Below are positions 19,544 to 28,266 of a stretch of 64,000 nucleotides of DNA, piece after piece. The DNA comes from CAWCUK01 sp963798775 (GTDB lineage Bacteria; Bacteroidota; Ignavibacteria; Ignavibacteriales; Ignavibacteriaceae). Position 1 is the first letter of the stretch; the number at the start of each line of letters is the position of its first letter. The translations under genes and the position numbers were made by a program. The DNA is taken from positions 1 through 64,000 of the forward strand of contig CAWCUK010000002.1 in the NCBI GenBank assembly GCA_963798775.1, written 5' to 3'. A model generated the notes under the pieces. The model was not told the DNA's origin. It saw nothing but the letters and a program-made list of their open reading frames with translations, and did no database searches.

Positions 19544-20548
19544 ATGCCTTTTATATTGCTGGCGGCAATCTGGGGAAAAAAAACTGTTGATGAAGCAAAG
19601 TTAATAAAACGAATAACTCTTAATGATGAGTATGCCTTGGCGGAGTTGTATGGTCTTTATTCGAAATTATTATTCAATTTGATTCTAAAATATTTAAAGT
19701 ATGGTGTAGAAACCGAAGAAGTAGTTCAAAATATTTTTATGCAGGTTTGGGATGAAGCCGCAGCATTCGATTCGCGAAATGGAAATGTACATGATTGGTT
19801 ATTGGAAATTTCAAGAAAAAAGTTAATAGATAATATTCATTTAAATAACGAACCGGAGAACCGGGAATTATTTAATGAAATCCAAAATGTTTCCGCATAT
19901 CTTCAATCTGCCTCCGAAATGGTTGAGCCCCCCGCAAAACTTAAAAAACAAATAATGGCGGGAATAAGAGATAAACAGAAAGTCCATTCCGGAAGTTTTC
20001 TGGAAAGAATCTCTGAGGCTCTCGGCTTAAATAAACCTAAAATGGCTTTTGCCATTACTATAATTTTAATGACGGCGGTTTTAATATTAATTTTCTACAC
20101 AACCTCCCTGGTTAATACTGTTCAGATACAGCAGACAAAAATTACTTCGCTTTCCGGTGAACTTCAAAAAAAAGAAGAACTTCTAAATGTGCTTCAAGCT
20201 AAACAAATTGAAGTTGTTTTAATGAATGGGCAAAAAGCCGCCCCGCAAGGTTACGGTAAAATTATCTGGGATCCGGATAAAAAAACCGCTATTCTGCATA
20301 TCTCAAACCTGCCTCCGGTTCAGAATAAAGATTATCAGCTTTGGGTGATTAAAAACAATAAACCGGTTAGTGCAGGTATTTTTGACGTGAAAAAATCCTC
20401 GAATGAAAATTTCTTTAAAATAGAAAATTTAGTCGAGACGAATAAACAAAATATAACAGCGTTTACGGTTACTCTTGAACCAAAGGGAGGTGTTACTCAG
20501 CCGACAGGTGAAATATATTTGCTGGGGAAGCCTTCTATAAATAACTAA
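19544..20548 (+). CDS. Sigma region 2 fused to an RskA-type anti-sigma domain, no region 4
   Basis: The N-terminal 100 residues match region 2 of ECF sigma factors of the SigK type (DEYALAELYGLYSKLLFNLI, TEEVVQNIFMQVWDEAAAFD, NVHDWLLEISRKKLIDNIH). Region 4, with its helix-turn-helix, is absent. Instead comes a short linker, EPPAKLKKQIMAGI as in RskA proteins, a single membrane helix (about 168-188), a short coiled coil (190-222) and the extracytoplasmic RskA domain (YGKIIWDPDKKTAILHISNL, DYQLWVIKNNKPVSAGIFDV, FTVTLEPKGG). ATG 19544 is preferred over TTG 19541, with GGAG upstream. The lipoprotein gene follows after 4 bp. Without region 4 it may not direct transcription. Confidence 0.85.
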   Translation: MPFILLAAIWGKKTVDEAKLIKRITLNDEYALAELYGLYSKLLFNLILKYLKYGVETEEVVQNIFMQVWDEAAAFDSRNGNVHDWLLEISRKKLIDNIHLNNEPENRELFNEIQNVSAYLQSASEMVEPPAKLKKQIMAGIRDKQKVHSGSFLERISEALGLNKPKMAFAITIILMTAVLILIFYTTSLVNTVQIQQTKITSLSGELQKKEELLNVLQAKQIEVVLMNGQKAAPQGYGKIIWDPDKKTAILHISNLPPVQNKDYQLWVIKNNKPVSAGIFDVKKSSNENFFKIENLVETNKQNITAFTVTLEPKGGVTQPTGEIYLLGKPSINN

Positions 20549-20552
20549 ACTT

Positions 20553-21086
20553 ATGAAATTTTTTATTTTAATTTCTTCTTTTTTGATGTTAGTATTACTT
20601 CCCGCATGTTCATCCAAAGACAATCCATCGGCAGCGGATAACCTTCCTGAAATATTGTTGAATTCTTCTTTTGAACAAAACGGGAATCCTTCGATAGAAA
20701 ATTGGATTAGTAATGATACAACCGGGATTAAAATTGTTGATGAGGCTCCTGCAGAGGGAGGTAAATATTCTTTAAGAATTAAAGCATCATGGTTCCCGGA
20801 AAATTCAACCTCTATTATAATTGATGCTCCGCAAGGAAATAATATTTTTAAACTTTCTGTATGGGCAAAATATTTTAATGTTTCCGGGACTATAGATTTG
20901 AAAAAGGAATCTGATCCGGATAAGAAATCAATTAATGTTGCCGATACCTCATGGACTGTATATTCTTTAATAGATACTATAAATATTAAAGCCGGTGAAA
21001 AACTTCAAGTTGTTCTTAATGGGGGAATTTCTCAGATAATTGCGGGGGAGACTTACTTTGATCTCATCAAATTAGAACAATTGTAA
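20553..21086 (+). CDS. Small lipoprotein of unknown function
   Basis: 177 residues. The N-terminus MKFFILISSFLMLVLLPACSS is a type II signal peptide with lipobox LPAC (Cys19). The mature part (LLNSSFEQNGNPSIENWI, GGKYSLRIKASW, NIFKLSVWAKYFN) resembles a jelly-roll carbohydrate-binding-like module, so a surface or periplasmic binding role is possible. Its ATG lies 4 bp after the sigma/anti-sigma fusion, so the two are one operon, and the lipoprotein may take part in the signal the fusion senses. Confidence 0.75.
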   Translation: MKFFILISSFLMLVLLPACSSKDNPSAADNLPEILLNSSFEQNGNPSIENWISNDTTGIKIVDEAPAEGGKYSLRIKASWFPENSTSIIIDAPQGNNIFKLSVWAKYFNVSGTIDLKKESDPDKKSINVADTSWTVYSLIDTINIKAGEKLQVVLNGGISQIIAGETYFDLIKLEQL

Positions 21087-21265
21087 TTATCTCCCTACAT
21101 TGCGAAACCAAGCCTAAGAATTTGAACATCTTATCTATTCGATTATTGTTGAAACCAAAGAAGTAATATCAAAAGAAAAATTTGTCATTCTGAGTCCGTT
21201 ATTTAACGGACGAAGAATCTTGATTCTAATTAACTTAAATAGACAGACTGCTTGAGGGCTGAGAT

Positions 21266-21297
21266 AGAAAAAACCGCCTCCTACTTTAAGGCGGCTT
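21266..21297 (-). terminator. Rho-independent terminator
   Basis: On the minus strand a GC stem GCCGCC ... GGCGG is followed by TTTTTT, just after the stop of the gene at 21324-21821. Confidence 0.75.
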
Positions 21298-21323
21298 AAT
21301 GATAGTGAACATTCTTTTTGGTA

Positions 21324-21821
21324 TTATGGAAACAAATCCCTCAAACTGTAAGAATTATAAAACTCCTGTACTTTTTCTCCGAACTCATTCATTTTTGCGT
21401 CAAAATGTGGAGTCTTTATACTTCCGTCCTCCTTAAATATCCCAAGAGTATAAATAGTCCCCGCTATTCCCGCCGCTTTATCATTTAAGAATGGAGAGGC
21501 AAGTTCCGAGTACCATACATTTTTAATCATAGCCACATAACAAGCGGCGTAAAGTATATTCTTTCCCGGTGTTTCTAAATTTTCAAGTATTTTATTTTTA
21601 TCATTCAGAAATTTATACCTTACATCTTCTCCCAGATAATATTCGCTCTTTTTATTTTTTACTTGCTCCGATATCCACTCTGCTGTTTTTACCTTAACCT
21701 GGCAAATGCCGACCGAAGAATTATACCCGCTTTTCGCCAGTACATAATCTATTACGTTTTCACCTAATTTATAGTTTAAACTATGTTCGGCGTATTTAAA
21801 AGTAGAATAGCCTGCTATCAT
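21324..21821 (-). CDS. Lysozyme/transglycosylase-like protein, possibly N-terminally truncated
   Basis: 165 residues. The segment SGYNSSVGICQVKVKTAEWI resembles the SxGxxQ motif of lysozyme-like muramidases, and the rest is helical (ILYAACYVAMIKNVWY). No signal peptide is present, an in-frame stop sits immediately before the ATG, and no clear catalytic Glu precedes the motif, so the protein may have lost its N-terminus. It lies between two hairpins that isolate it from its neighbours. The identification rests on one motif and is tentative. Confidence 0.5.
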   Translation of the reverse strand: MIAGYSTFKYAEHSLNYKLGENVIDYVLAKSGYNSSVGICQVKVKTAEWISEQVKNKKSEYYLGEDVRYKFLNDKNKILENLETPGKNILYAACYVAMIKNVWYSELASPFLNDKAAGIAGTIYTLGIFKEDGSIKTPHFDAKMNEFGEKVQEFYNSYSLRDLFP

Positions 21822-21870
21822 TCAATTGAATGAAGAATAAGGTCGCTAGCCTTTAGGTCTATTCTTTAAT

Positions 21871-21898
21871 GGGAGATAGTGCTGGAACACTATCTCCC
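21871..21898. terminator. Strong 11-bp hairpin between two minus-strand genes
   Basis: Perfect arms GGGAGATAGTG and CACTATCTCCC with a six-base loop. There is no T-tract. It follows the stop of the lipoprotein gene at 21945 and may end its transcript or protect the 3' end. Confidence 0.5.
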
Positions 21899-21944
21899 TA
21901 TATTATAACAAAATTTAATTTAGCTTTAACCTCCTTAAATATTA

Positions 21945-22973
21945 TTATTCTAATTTTCCTCTATAGATTAGATTCAACCCTGGTTCCGATACTAAAAAGA
22001 AAACTTCGTTCTCAAAAAGTGCTGCCCCATATATATGAGTTCTTGGTTTATTAAAAGAAAAAAGATATTCAACATTACTTCCATCAAAGTGCCCTAATCC
22101 GTCTGTCATTTCTATAAAAATATCCTTAGAACTTCTACCCCATATTCGGTTGTAAAAGTTGGTATTGTCTAATTGAACAACAGCTTTAAATTCATTATTA
22201 ACCCGTCTGGCTATTTCACTTCTTAAAACAAAATACACTTCATCATTTATAAGGCTAATGTTTGCCCAGTATTTACCCCAAACTGAAGAGTAAAGCCTGG
22301 TATATTTTTCATTATTATACTCGTAAATAAACGTGGTGTCATAAGTGTTGCTGATTTTAATAACCTGCAAATAAATTTTACCATCGATTTTATTTTTATA
22401 AAGATGTTCAACAACTCCTTTTATTCCATTTGTATTAAGCATTATCCAGCTATTATTTTTATAATTTGCAATCACACTTTTATTGAACAAACCATTACTG
22501 TCGGGATAAGCGCCGAAAGCAAAAAGGTTGCTAGGGGATTCTCCCCAAATATTATCAAACACAATATCACTATGCCCATCTTTTGTTAATCGTGCAAATA
22601 AATTCCAGTTGTTTCCGTCATATTTCCAGATGCTTCCATTATCCGCGCCTGCAAAAATGTTATCGTTTGAAAAGCCATATATGGAGTTTATATTAAATAA
22701 TCCCGGCGCACCGTATAAAGTCCAACTTTCACCGTCAAAATGTGCCAATGATTTTTCCGAATAACCTGAGCTTACACACCATACATCCGTTGGCGAACTT
22801 CCCCACATACGGTAGTAAGTATCATAAGGTGCATCTAATGTATCCACAGTCCACACATAATCTCTTCTTCCCGGAGGTGTGCTATCAACCTCCGGTTCAG
22901 TAGTATTCTTACAACTAAAACCGGCAACAGTTATTAAAATTAAAAAAGAAAATAGCTTTAAGTGATTTAACAT
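21945..22973 (-). CDS. Propeller-type lipoprotein
   Basis: 342 residues. The signal peptide has lipobox AGFSC, then a Pro/Thr-rich linker (KNTTEPEVDSTPP) and repeated propeller-like strands (YYRMWGSSPTDVWCVSSG, INSIYGFSNDNIFAGADNGS, FDNIWGESPSNLFAFG, YNRIWGRSSKDIFIE), a W-G-S-S-x-x-D-x-F repeat common in outer-membrane lipoproteins of this phylum. Its ATG overlaps the stop of the preceding gene by 7 bp with AGAGGAG as SD, so translation is coupled. Function unknown. Confidence 0.8.
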   Translation of the reverse strand: MLNHLKLFSFLILITVAGFSCKNTTEPEVDSTPPGRRDYVWTVDTLDAPYDTYYRMWGSSPTDVWCVSSGYSEKSLAHFDGESWTLYGAPGLFNINSIYGFSNDNIFAGADNGSIWKYDGNNWNLFARLTKDGHSDIVFDNIWGESPSNLFAFGAYPDSNGLFNKSVIANYKNNSWIMLNTNGIKGVVEHLYKNKIDGKIYLQVIKISNTYDTTFIYEYNNEKYTRLYSSVWGKYWANISLINDEVYFVLRSEIARRVNNEFKAVVQLDNTNFYNRIWGRSSKDIFIEMTDGLGHFDGSNVEYLFSFNKPRTHIYGAALFENEVFFLVSEPGLNLIYRGKLE

Positions 22974-23406
22974 TTTACTCCTCTTAACATAATAAAATTA
23001 GAAACACCGCCAACTTCAGTTCCGGTAGGTGGTCTTATGGATACTGAATATCCTGCCCCATCTATACGAAAAACGTTAACGTTATGCCATTCGTCTGCCG
23101 GAAGTGAATATGGTATGGGGGTATTCTCATTGTCTGCATCAAAGCTCATGTAAAAGACATCTGCATCGCATGAATAATGATGCGGCCACGACCTAATTGG
23201 AGGATAATTACCAACTTTTACTAAAAAAGGATTGCTATCTATAACGCCAATTCGTCGTAATTTCCCCCACTATAAGCATTATGGTCATCAGGATTACTTG
23301 GATTCAAACTCCATCCTTGAGTCATAACAGAAGAGACAGACGGACATTGGGCGACAATACTCGTCGTAAAAATGATTAAGTAAAGAAGATGTTTTATTAG
23401 TCCCAT
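22967..23406 (-). CDS. Small secreted protein of unknown family, one apparent frameshift
   Basis: The start at 23406 gives MGLIKHLLYLIIFTTSIVAQ, a signal peptide, then CPSVSSVMTQGWSLNPSNPD and NAYSGGNYDE. The frame ends at a TAG, but one base further the reading continues as GVIDSNPFLVKVGNYPPIRS, DADVFYMSFDADNENTPIPY and SLPADEWHNVNVFRIDG to the stop at 22967. The join is near 23240. The repaired protein is about 145 residues. It sits in the middle of a three-gene lipoprotein operon: 16 bp after the gene upstream and overlapping the one downstream. Confidence 0.65.
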
Positions 23407-23422
23407 TTTAGCCCTTTCTTTT

Positions 23423-24877
23423 TTATCGGTTAAGTAAAATAATGAACGCTTTATTTCCTTTATTTCCAACTGCAACGGCAGTATTTCCTTTTACCTCCAC
23501 ATCACGCCAGACTATTCCACTTGAAACATCATAAGGTAATCCCAATTGTTCCCAATCTACTCCGTTAAAATGTTTTAATGTATTCCTATCACCAGCTATT
23601 ATATAATCGTTTACACTGTTTCCTCGAATTGATGAAATAACTCCTCTATAACTTGCCGCGGGATCACCTCCCCAATAATTCTTTGACAATGAAGTAACAT
23701 AATTCCAGTTACTATTTTTATATCTATATAATAGATGCCCACCCGCATACACAGTATTATTCTCATCCACCCAAACAGCACCTATTGAACCATATAAATT
23801 TGGTCTAAACATTTCGCTTTCTGTTATATGTTCTCCCTTTGCTAGTATTGTAAATTCTCCTGCATCGTTTCCTTTTAAAACAATGCCTTTCAATTCTTGC
23901 GAATTAACTCCCGCAGCATAAATCTCTCCGTTTCCGCGGCTGTAAATATCGGTTAGTGTTAAATCCGTTGGGCTTTCTATACTGCTCCAAGTTGTACCGT
24001 CATATTTTGCTATTTTTCCATTTCTACCAACTAAATAAACATCATCTCCAGTATTGTTTCCCCAGATAGAAGTAACTGACATTGAAGCTTCAGTTGGTAA
24101 ACAATATTTATTGGTCTGAATATTATTTTCTAACACAGCAATTTTATTGCCGGTTGAACTCATCCAGATGGTATTATTAATAAGATTGAATATTGCTGAT
24201 GAAGGAAATGATGTAACAGAGTTTTGTCCACATACGGTTGGGAAAAATATTCGCTGTAATTCCCAATTTTTTCCATCCCAATGAACAGCGTTATATACAA
24301 CTGAGTTTCCGGTAGAATCCTCTTGGTTTATTTCCCCAACCGCCCAGATATTATTTTCATCAATAATAGTAACATCATACAGCATTCCGCCGAACATATT
24401 GCCTAATTCCCATGTTTTATAACTGAAGTTGTGACTTGTTGGCGGCAGTGTTTGGATTTTTATTTCTTCACTTTTTATTGTAGTATCTTCTTTTAATACG
24501 GCTTTATATTTATAAGAATTATTTACTTGAAGCGAATCGAAATAAACCGTAGTATCAGAGCTGAAAAGTCTAATTTCTTTATCATTTAATAAAATTTTGG
24601 TGGGAAGTTTTATACTGTCGGTATTTATTTTAAGCCAAATTTCTGTACAGCTTTTACCTTCTTCTGAAAGAGTAATTTTTCTTAAATCGGGCGGTGTTTC
24701 CGGAGGCGTTACCGGGTTTTCTTTTTTACATCCCGAAATAAAAACAACTATTATTAAACCAACTGCCGCTAAAGCGGTCATAACATCAACCCTATTACGG
24801 CTGCTTTTTATCGCTCTCATAAATCCTCTAAATTTTAATTTGAAAGAAAGGTTCTTAAAATATTCGTAGAATCCCAT
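23423..24877 (-). CDS. Propeller-type lipoprotein, first gene of a three-gene operon
   Basis: 484 residues as drawn. A hydrophobic stretch ending FISGC is a lipobox; MTALAAVGLIIVVFISGC (ATG near 24783) or MRAIKSSRN (near 24820) may be the true start, because the first 30 residues look untypical. After KKENPVTPPETPPDLRK comes an FN3-like domain (CTEIWLKINTDSIKLPTKIL), then propeller repeats (LYDVTIIDENNIWAVGE, VTSIWGNNTGDDVYLVG, LTDIYSRGNGEIYAAG, VISSIRGNSVNDYIIAG, WRDVEVKGNTAVAVGN). Probably outer-membrane anchored. Function unknown. Confidence 0.78.
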   Translation of the reverse strand: MGFYEYFKNLSFKLKFRGFMRAIKSSRNRVDVMTALAAVGLIIVVFISGCKKENPVTPPETPPDLRKITLSEEGKSCTEIWLKINTDSIKLPTKILLNDKEIRLFSSDTTVYFDSLQVNNSYKYKAVLKEDTTIKSEEIKIQTLPPTSHNFSYKTWELGNMFGGMLYDVTIIDENNIWAVGEINQEDSTGNSVVYNAVHWDGKNWELQRIFFPTVCGQNSVTSFPSSAIFNLINNTIWMSSTGNKIAVLENNIQTNKYCLPTEASMSVTSIWGNNTGDDVYLVGRNGKIAKYDGTTWSSIESPTDLTLTDIYSRGNGEIYAAGVNSQELKGIVLKGNDAGEFTILAKGEHITESEMFRPNLYGSIGAVWVDENNTVYAGGHLLYRYKNSNWNYVTSLSKNYWGGDPAASYRGVISSIRGNSVNDYIIAGDRNTLKHFNGVDWEQLGLPYDVSSGIVWRDVEVKGNTAVAVGNKGNKAFIILLNR

Positions 24878-25650
24878 TTTAATTTATGGCCCCGCTTTCC
24901 GCGTTTAATTGGTAATTCTTAAAGTTGAATAATTAGAGTTTACCCAACACTATACTACTTACTATTATATTTTCTAGGCTGTCACGCACCATCGTAACGG
25001 TGATAGAATTCTTATTTATATATTCTAAAAAAAATTAAACCAAAAAAGAAAAGCTCTTAAATATTCTCACCCAATCTCATCTTAAATAACAGCTTCTTAA
25101 ATCAAAAAATAACTTTGCATTAATCTTTGTTAAAGTCAATTAATATTTCCCCGGAAATTAAAACTTGCGCATTCAACAATTTAGCAATTCGACAATTCGG
25201 CATTTTAAAAATTCAACAATGTTTTTCCCAATGACAACAAATGACCAAATGACTTAATGACTATTAAACAATTCGACAATTTAACAATGTTCTTCCCAAT
25301 GACCCAATTGTATCCTTTGCTTCGCCTTCACCACAGTAAGCTAAGCCGCCAACCAAAATTAAAAGTAGTAATATTTTCCCGGGCTGTCACGCGACCACAG
25401 TTGGGTAATTGGCGGGAACTGAAATTTAATAGTTCTGTCACTGTCACGAAATGGTTCGCGTAATGAAAAATATTATATCTGTCCAAAATAAATAAACCTT
25501 AAAAAGGGAAAGACTTATTGACAATAAAGCAGAAAATGAAAATATCTTTACAGAATGTTAACATTAAGACATTAAAATTAATAAGCCCTTCACTTTTCAA
25601 GGGAAGGGTTGGGATGGATTTTTGCGTTAAATAAAAACAAAATATTTAGT
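24878..25650. other. Long AT-rich intergenic region with short sequence echoes
   Basis: No gene is seen. The stretch holds repeated short phrases (GACAATT-type units around 25180-25290, AATGAC-type units around 25228-25260, GGCTGTCACGC at about 24977 and 25381) and a hairpin near 25583-25611 (AAGCCCTTC / GAAGGGTT) just beyond the copper ATPase stop. The AATGAC phrases recur at 50680-50900, so they are probably a dispersed low-complexity element. Confidence 0.5.
25583..25611 (-). terminator. Hairpin downstream of the copper ATPase gene
   Basis: Arms AAGCCCTTC and GAAGGGTT with a short spacer, 40 bp past the stop. On the minus strand it is followed by TTATTAATTTTAAT, a weak T-rich tract. Confidence 0.45.
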
Positions 25651-27903
25651 TTAAAATTTAACCCTTCTTAAAAATAATGAATTTGAGACTACACTAACCG
25701 AGCTGAAAGCCATAGCTGCGGCGGCGTATATGGGATTTAGCAGGCCAAGCGCCGCTACCGGGATTCCGATAACATTATAAATAAAGGCCCAAAACAAGTT
25801 TTGCTTGATAGTCCTTATTGTTTTGTGTGAGAGTTTTATCGCGTTTACTACGCCTTGTAAATCTCCTTTTATTAAAGTGATATCCGCTGTTTCAATAGCT
25901 ATGTCTGTTCCGGTACCGATTGCTATTCCAACATCAGCCTGCGCCAGGGCAGGGGAATCATTTATTCCGTCTCCTACCATCGCCACTATTTTTCCTTCTT
26001 CCTGCAGCCTCTTCACATGGGAAGCTTTATCCTGCGGCATTACTTCGGCTATTACATTTTCAATTCCCGCATCTTTTGCTATCGCTTTAGCCGTCCTTTC
26101 ATTATCGCCGGTTATCATTATAACTTCGATATTCACTTTTTTTAGATCGGCGATTGCTTTTTTTGCCGTCGGCTGAATTACATCCGCTATTCCAATCATC
26201 CCGGTAAGCTCTCCGTTTGCTGAAATATAAACCGGTGTTTTGCCTTCCTCCGATAATCTAAATGCCTCTTTTTCGGCTTCTTCTGTTTTTAAAGCAAATT
26301 CTTTCATCATTGATAAATTACCGATAGCAACGGCTTCTCCTTCAACTACAGCGGTTAAACCCAATCCCGTAAGGGAATTAAATCCTTCTACTTCACTAAA
26401 CTTTATATTTTTCTCTTTAGCGTAATCAACAACCGCTTGCCCCAGGGGGTGTTCCGACTGATTTTCAATCGACGCCGTCAGCCGCATAAGTTTATTTTCA
26501 TCATAGCCGTTAAATTTTATTACATCGGTTACAACCGGTTTTCCTATTGTTACAGTTCCGGTTTTATCTAACACAACGGTGTTTAATTTATGCGCCCTTT
26601 CAAGGCTTTCAGCGTTTTTAATTAATATACCGTTTGAGGCGCCAACCCCGGTACCGACCATTATAGCCGTAGGAGTAGCTAATCCTAAAGCGCAAGGACA
26701 AGCGATAACCATAACCGCTATAAAATTTATCATTGCTGTTGTAAAAGGAACACCAACCACTAAATACCAGATAAAGAAAGTTACTAAAGCGATGCTTATA
26801 ACTACCGGCACAAAAACAGAAGCGATTTTATCAGCTAAACTTTGTATCGGCGCTTTTGAACCTTGCGCGTCCTCTACTAATTTTACTATTTGCGAAATTA
26901 CCGTATCTTTTCCTACGGCGGTAGCTATAAACTGAATGCTGCCGTTTTTATTTATCGTTCCCCCTATAACTCTATCTCCCGCCGATTTTTCAACCGGAAT
27001 ACTTTCGCCGGTAACCATCGATTCATCTATAGAAGTAGTGCCGCTGTTTATTTCTCCGTCAACGGGAATTTTTTCTCCGGGACGGACAATAACTATGTCA
27101 TTTTTTGTTACTTCACTTATCGGAATATCTTTTTGTTCATTATTCCTTAATACCCGCGCGGTTTTAGGCTGAAGTCCCATTAGTTTTTTTATGGCGCCGG
27201 AAGTTTTTGCTTTTGCTCCGGCTTCTAAAAGTTTTCCCATTAAAATTAATGTTATTATGGTAACTGCCGTATCAAAATAGATATGATTCTCAGCGTTTTT
27301 AATGGCAAGAAAAGCAGGGAAGAGGACCGCGATTGTACTGTAAATATAGGCTGTACCGGTTCCTACTGCTACTAATGTATTCATGTCGGCTGAAAAATGT
27401 TTCGCTATTTTCCATGCTGATGAAAAAAATCGTTTTCCCGAAACAAATATTACAAATGTGGCGCCAATAAAAAGCAGCCTGTTTATATATTCCATCGAAA
27501 GCGGAGACCAGCGCATAAACCAGCTTGTCATGCTAATCATGCTTATTATCATAATAGGCACTGTAAGCGCGGCGCTGAAAATAAATTCTTTCTTTAACTG
27601 CTTGTAAGTTTTCTTTTGATTAAAATCTTCGGGAACTTCAGTCTGACGGCTTGAAGCATTGGAATTTTCCGATGGTTTAGGTAATACAAGTTTATATCCC
27701 GCGTCTTCAACTATTGTTGATAATTTTGATAGATCTGTTTTTGTGTCGTCAAAAGAAACGGTTACTTTTTCCGTGGCCAAATTTACGTTTACATTCCCGA
27801 TTCCTTCAACTTTCTTCAGAGCCTTCTCAACCCTTGCTACGCAGCTCGCGCAAGTCATTCCTTCTACCGGGAGCGTATATGAATTTATTTTTTCTGTTTC
27901 CAT
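25651..27903 (-). CDS. copA: Copper-translocating P1B-type ATPase
   Basis: 750 residues. One N-terminal HMA domain has the metal motif GMTCASC (Cys18, Cys21). The pump follows with TGES (298-301, actuator), the membrane copper site CPC in IACPCALGLATPTA (402-404), the phosphorylated Asp446 in VVLDKTGTVTIGKP, SEHPLG, and the hinge MVGDGINDSPALAQADVGIA. CPC and a single HMA domain indicate Cu(I) export from the cytoplasm. The gene lies 34 bp downstream of copZ and behind an HMA-AraC regulator, all on the same strand. The ORF is intact and of typical length. Confidence 0.96.
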   Translation of the reverse strand: METEKINSYTLPVEGMTCASCVARVEKALKKVEGIGNVNVNLATEKVTVSFDDTKTDLSKLSTIVEDAGYKLVLPKPSENSNASSRQTEVPEDFNQKKTYKQLKKEFIFSAALTVPIMIISMISMTSWFMRWSPLSMEYINRLLFIGATFVIFVSGKRFFSSAWKIAKHFSADMNTLVAVGTGTAYIYSTIAVLFPAFLAIKNAENHIYFDTAVTIITLILMGKLLEAGAKAKTSGAIKKLMGLQPKTARVLRNNEQKDIPISEVTKNDIVIVRPGEKIPVDGEINSGTTSIDESMVTGESIPVEKSAGDRVIGGTINKNGSIQFIATAVGKDTVISQIVKLVEDAQGSKAPIQSLADKIASVFVPVVISIALVTFFIWYLVVGVPFTTAMINFIAVMVIACPCALGLATPTAIMVGTGVGASNGILIKNAESLERAHKLNTVVLDKTGTVTIGKPVVTDVIKFNGYDENKLMRLTASIENQSEHPLGQAVVDYAKEKNIKFSEVEGFNSLTGLGLTAVVEGEAVAIGNLSMMKEFALKTEEAEKEAFRLSEEGKTPVYISANGELTGMIGIADVIQPTAKKAIADLKKVNIEVIMITGDNERTAKAIAKDAGIENVIAEVMPQDKASHVKRLQEEGKIVAMVGDGINDSPALAQADVGIAIGTGTDIAIETADITLIKGDLQGVVNAIKLSHKTIRTIKQNLFWAFIYNVIGIPVAALGLLNPIYAAAAMAFSSVSVVSNSLFLRRVKF

Positions 27904-27937
27904 TTCTAACCTTTATGTTTTACTAAAAGTTGCGGCT

Positions 27938-28141
27938 TTATGCCACAACTTTATACCCTGCCTCTTCAATTGCGTCTGTAATTTTATTTTCGTTCACATT
28001 ATTTTCATCATATTCTACCTTAGCTTTACCTATTTGAACGTCATCTACTTTTACATTTTCTAATTTTTCTAATTCTTTTTTTACCGCCATTACACAATGC
28101 CCGCAGGACATTCCTTCAATCTTAAATTCTTTGGTTGTCAT
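27938..28141 (-). CDS. copZ: CopZ-like copper chaperone (HMA domain)
   Basis: 67 residues forming a single heavy-metal-associated domain. The motif is GMSCGHCVMAV (Cys14, Cys17), with the usual end EEAGYKVVA. CopZ proteins carry Cu(I) to the ATPase encoded immediately downstream. A 125-bp spacer with a pair of 21-bp-spaced repeats separates it from the regulator gene upstream. Confidence 0.92.
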   Translation of the reverse strand: MTTKEFKIEGMSCGHCVMAVKKELEKLENVKVDDVQIGKAKVEYDENNVNENKITDAIEEAGYKVVA

Positions 28142-28204
28142 TTCTGTATTCCTTTCTTTTTTTGTTTTAATGACAATACAAAAATAAAAATAACGCTGCC
28201 TTTT

Positions 28205-28233
28205 ATGTTATAGAATTTTTGGAAAATGTTATA
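28205..28233. promoter_or_regulatory. Candidate AraC-type operator: two direct repeats 21 bp apart
   Basis: ATGTTATA occurs at 28205-28212 and again at 28226-28233, two helical turns apart, in the spacer upstream of copZ-copA. AraC-family proteins typically bind such direct repeats on one face of the helix. The assignment is inferred from spacing and position only. Confidence 0.4.
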
Positions 28234-28266
28234 TGATTTTGGGGGAAGTGTGCTTAAAACAAAAGA

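Noticed and set aside
20429..20623. Minus-strand frame across the sigma/anti-sigma fusion end
   Set aside because: Antisense shadow of two well-supported genes.
26579..27172. Hydrophobic plus-strand frames inside copA
   Set aside because: They mirror the membrane helices of the ATPase on the opposite strand.
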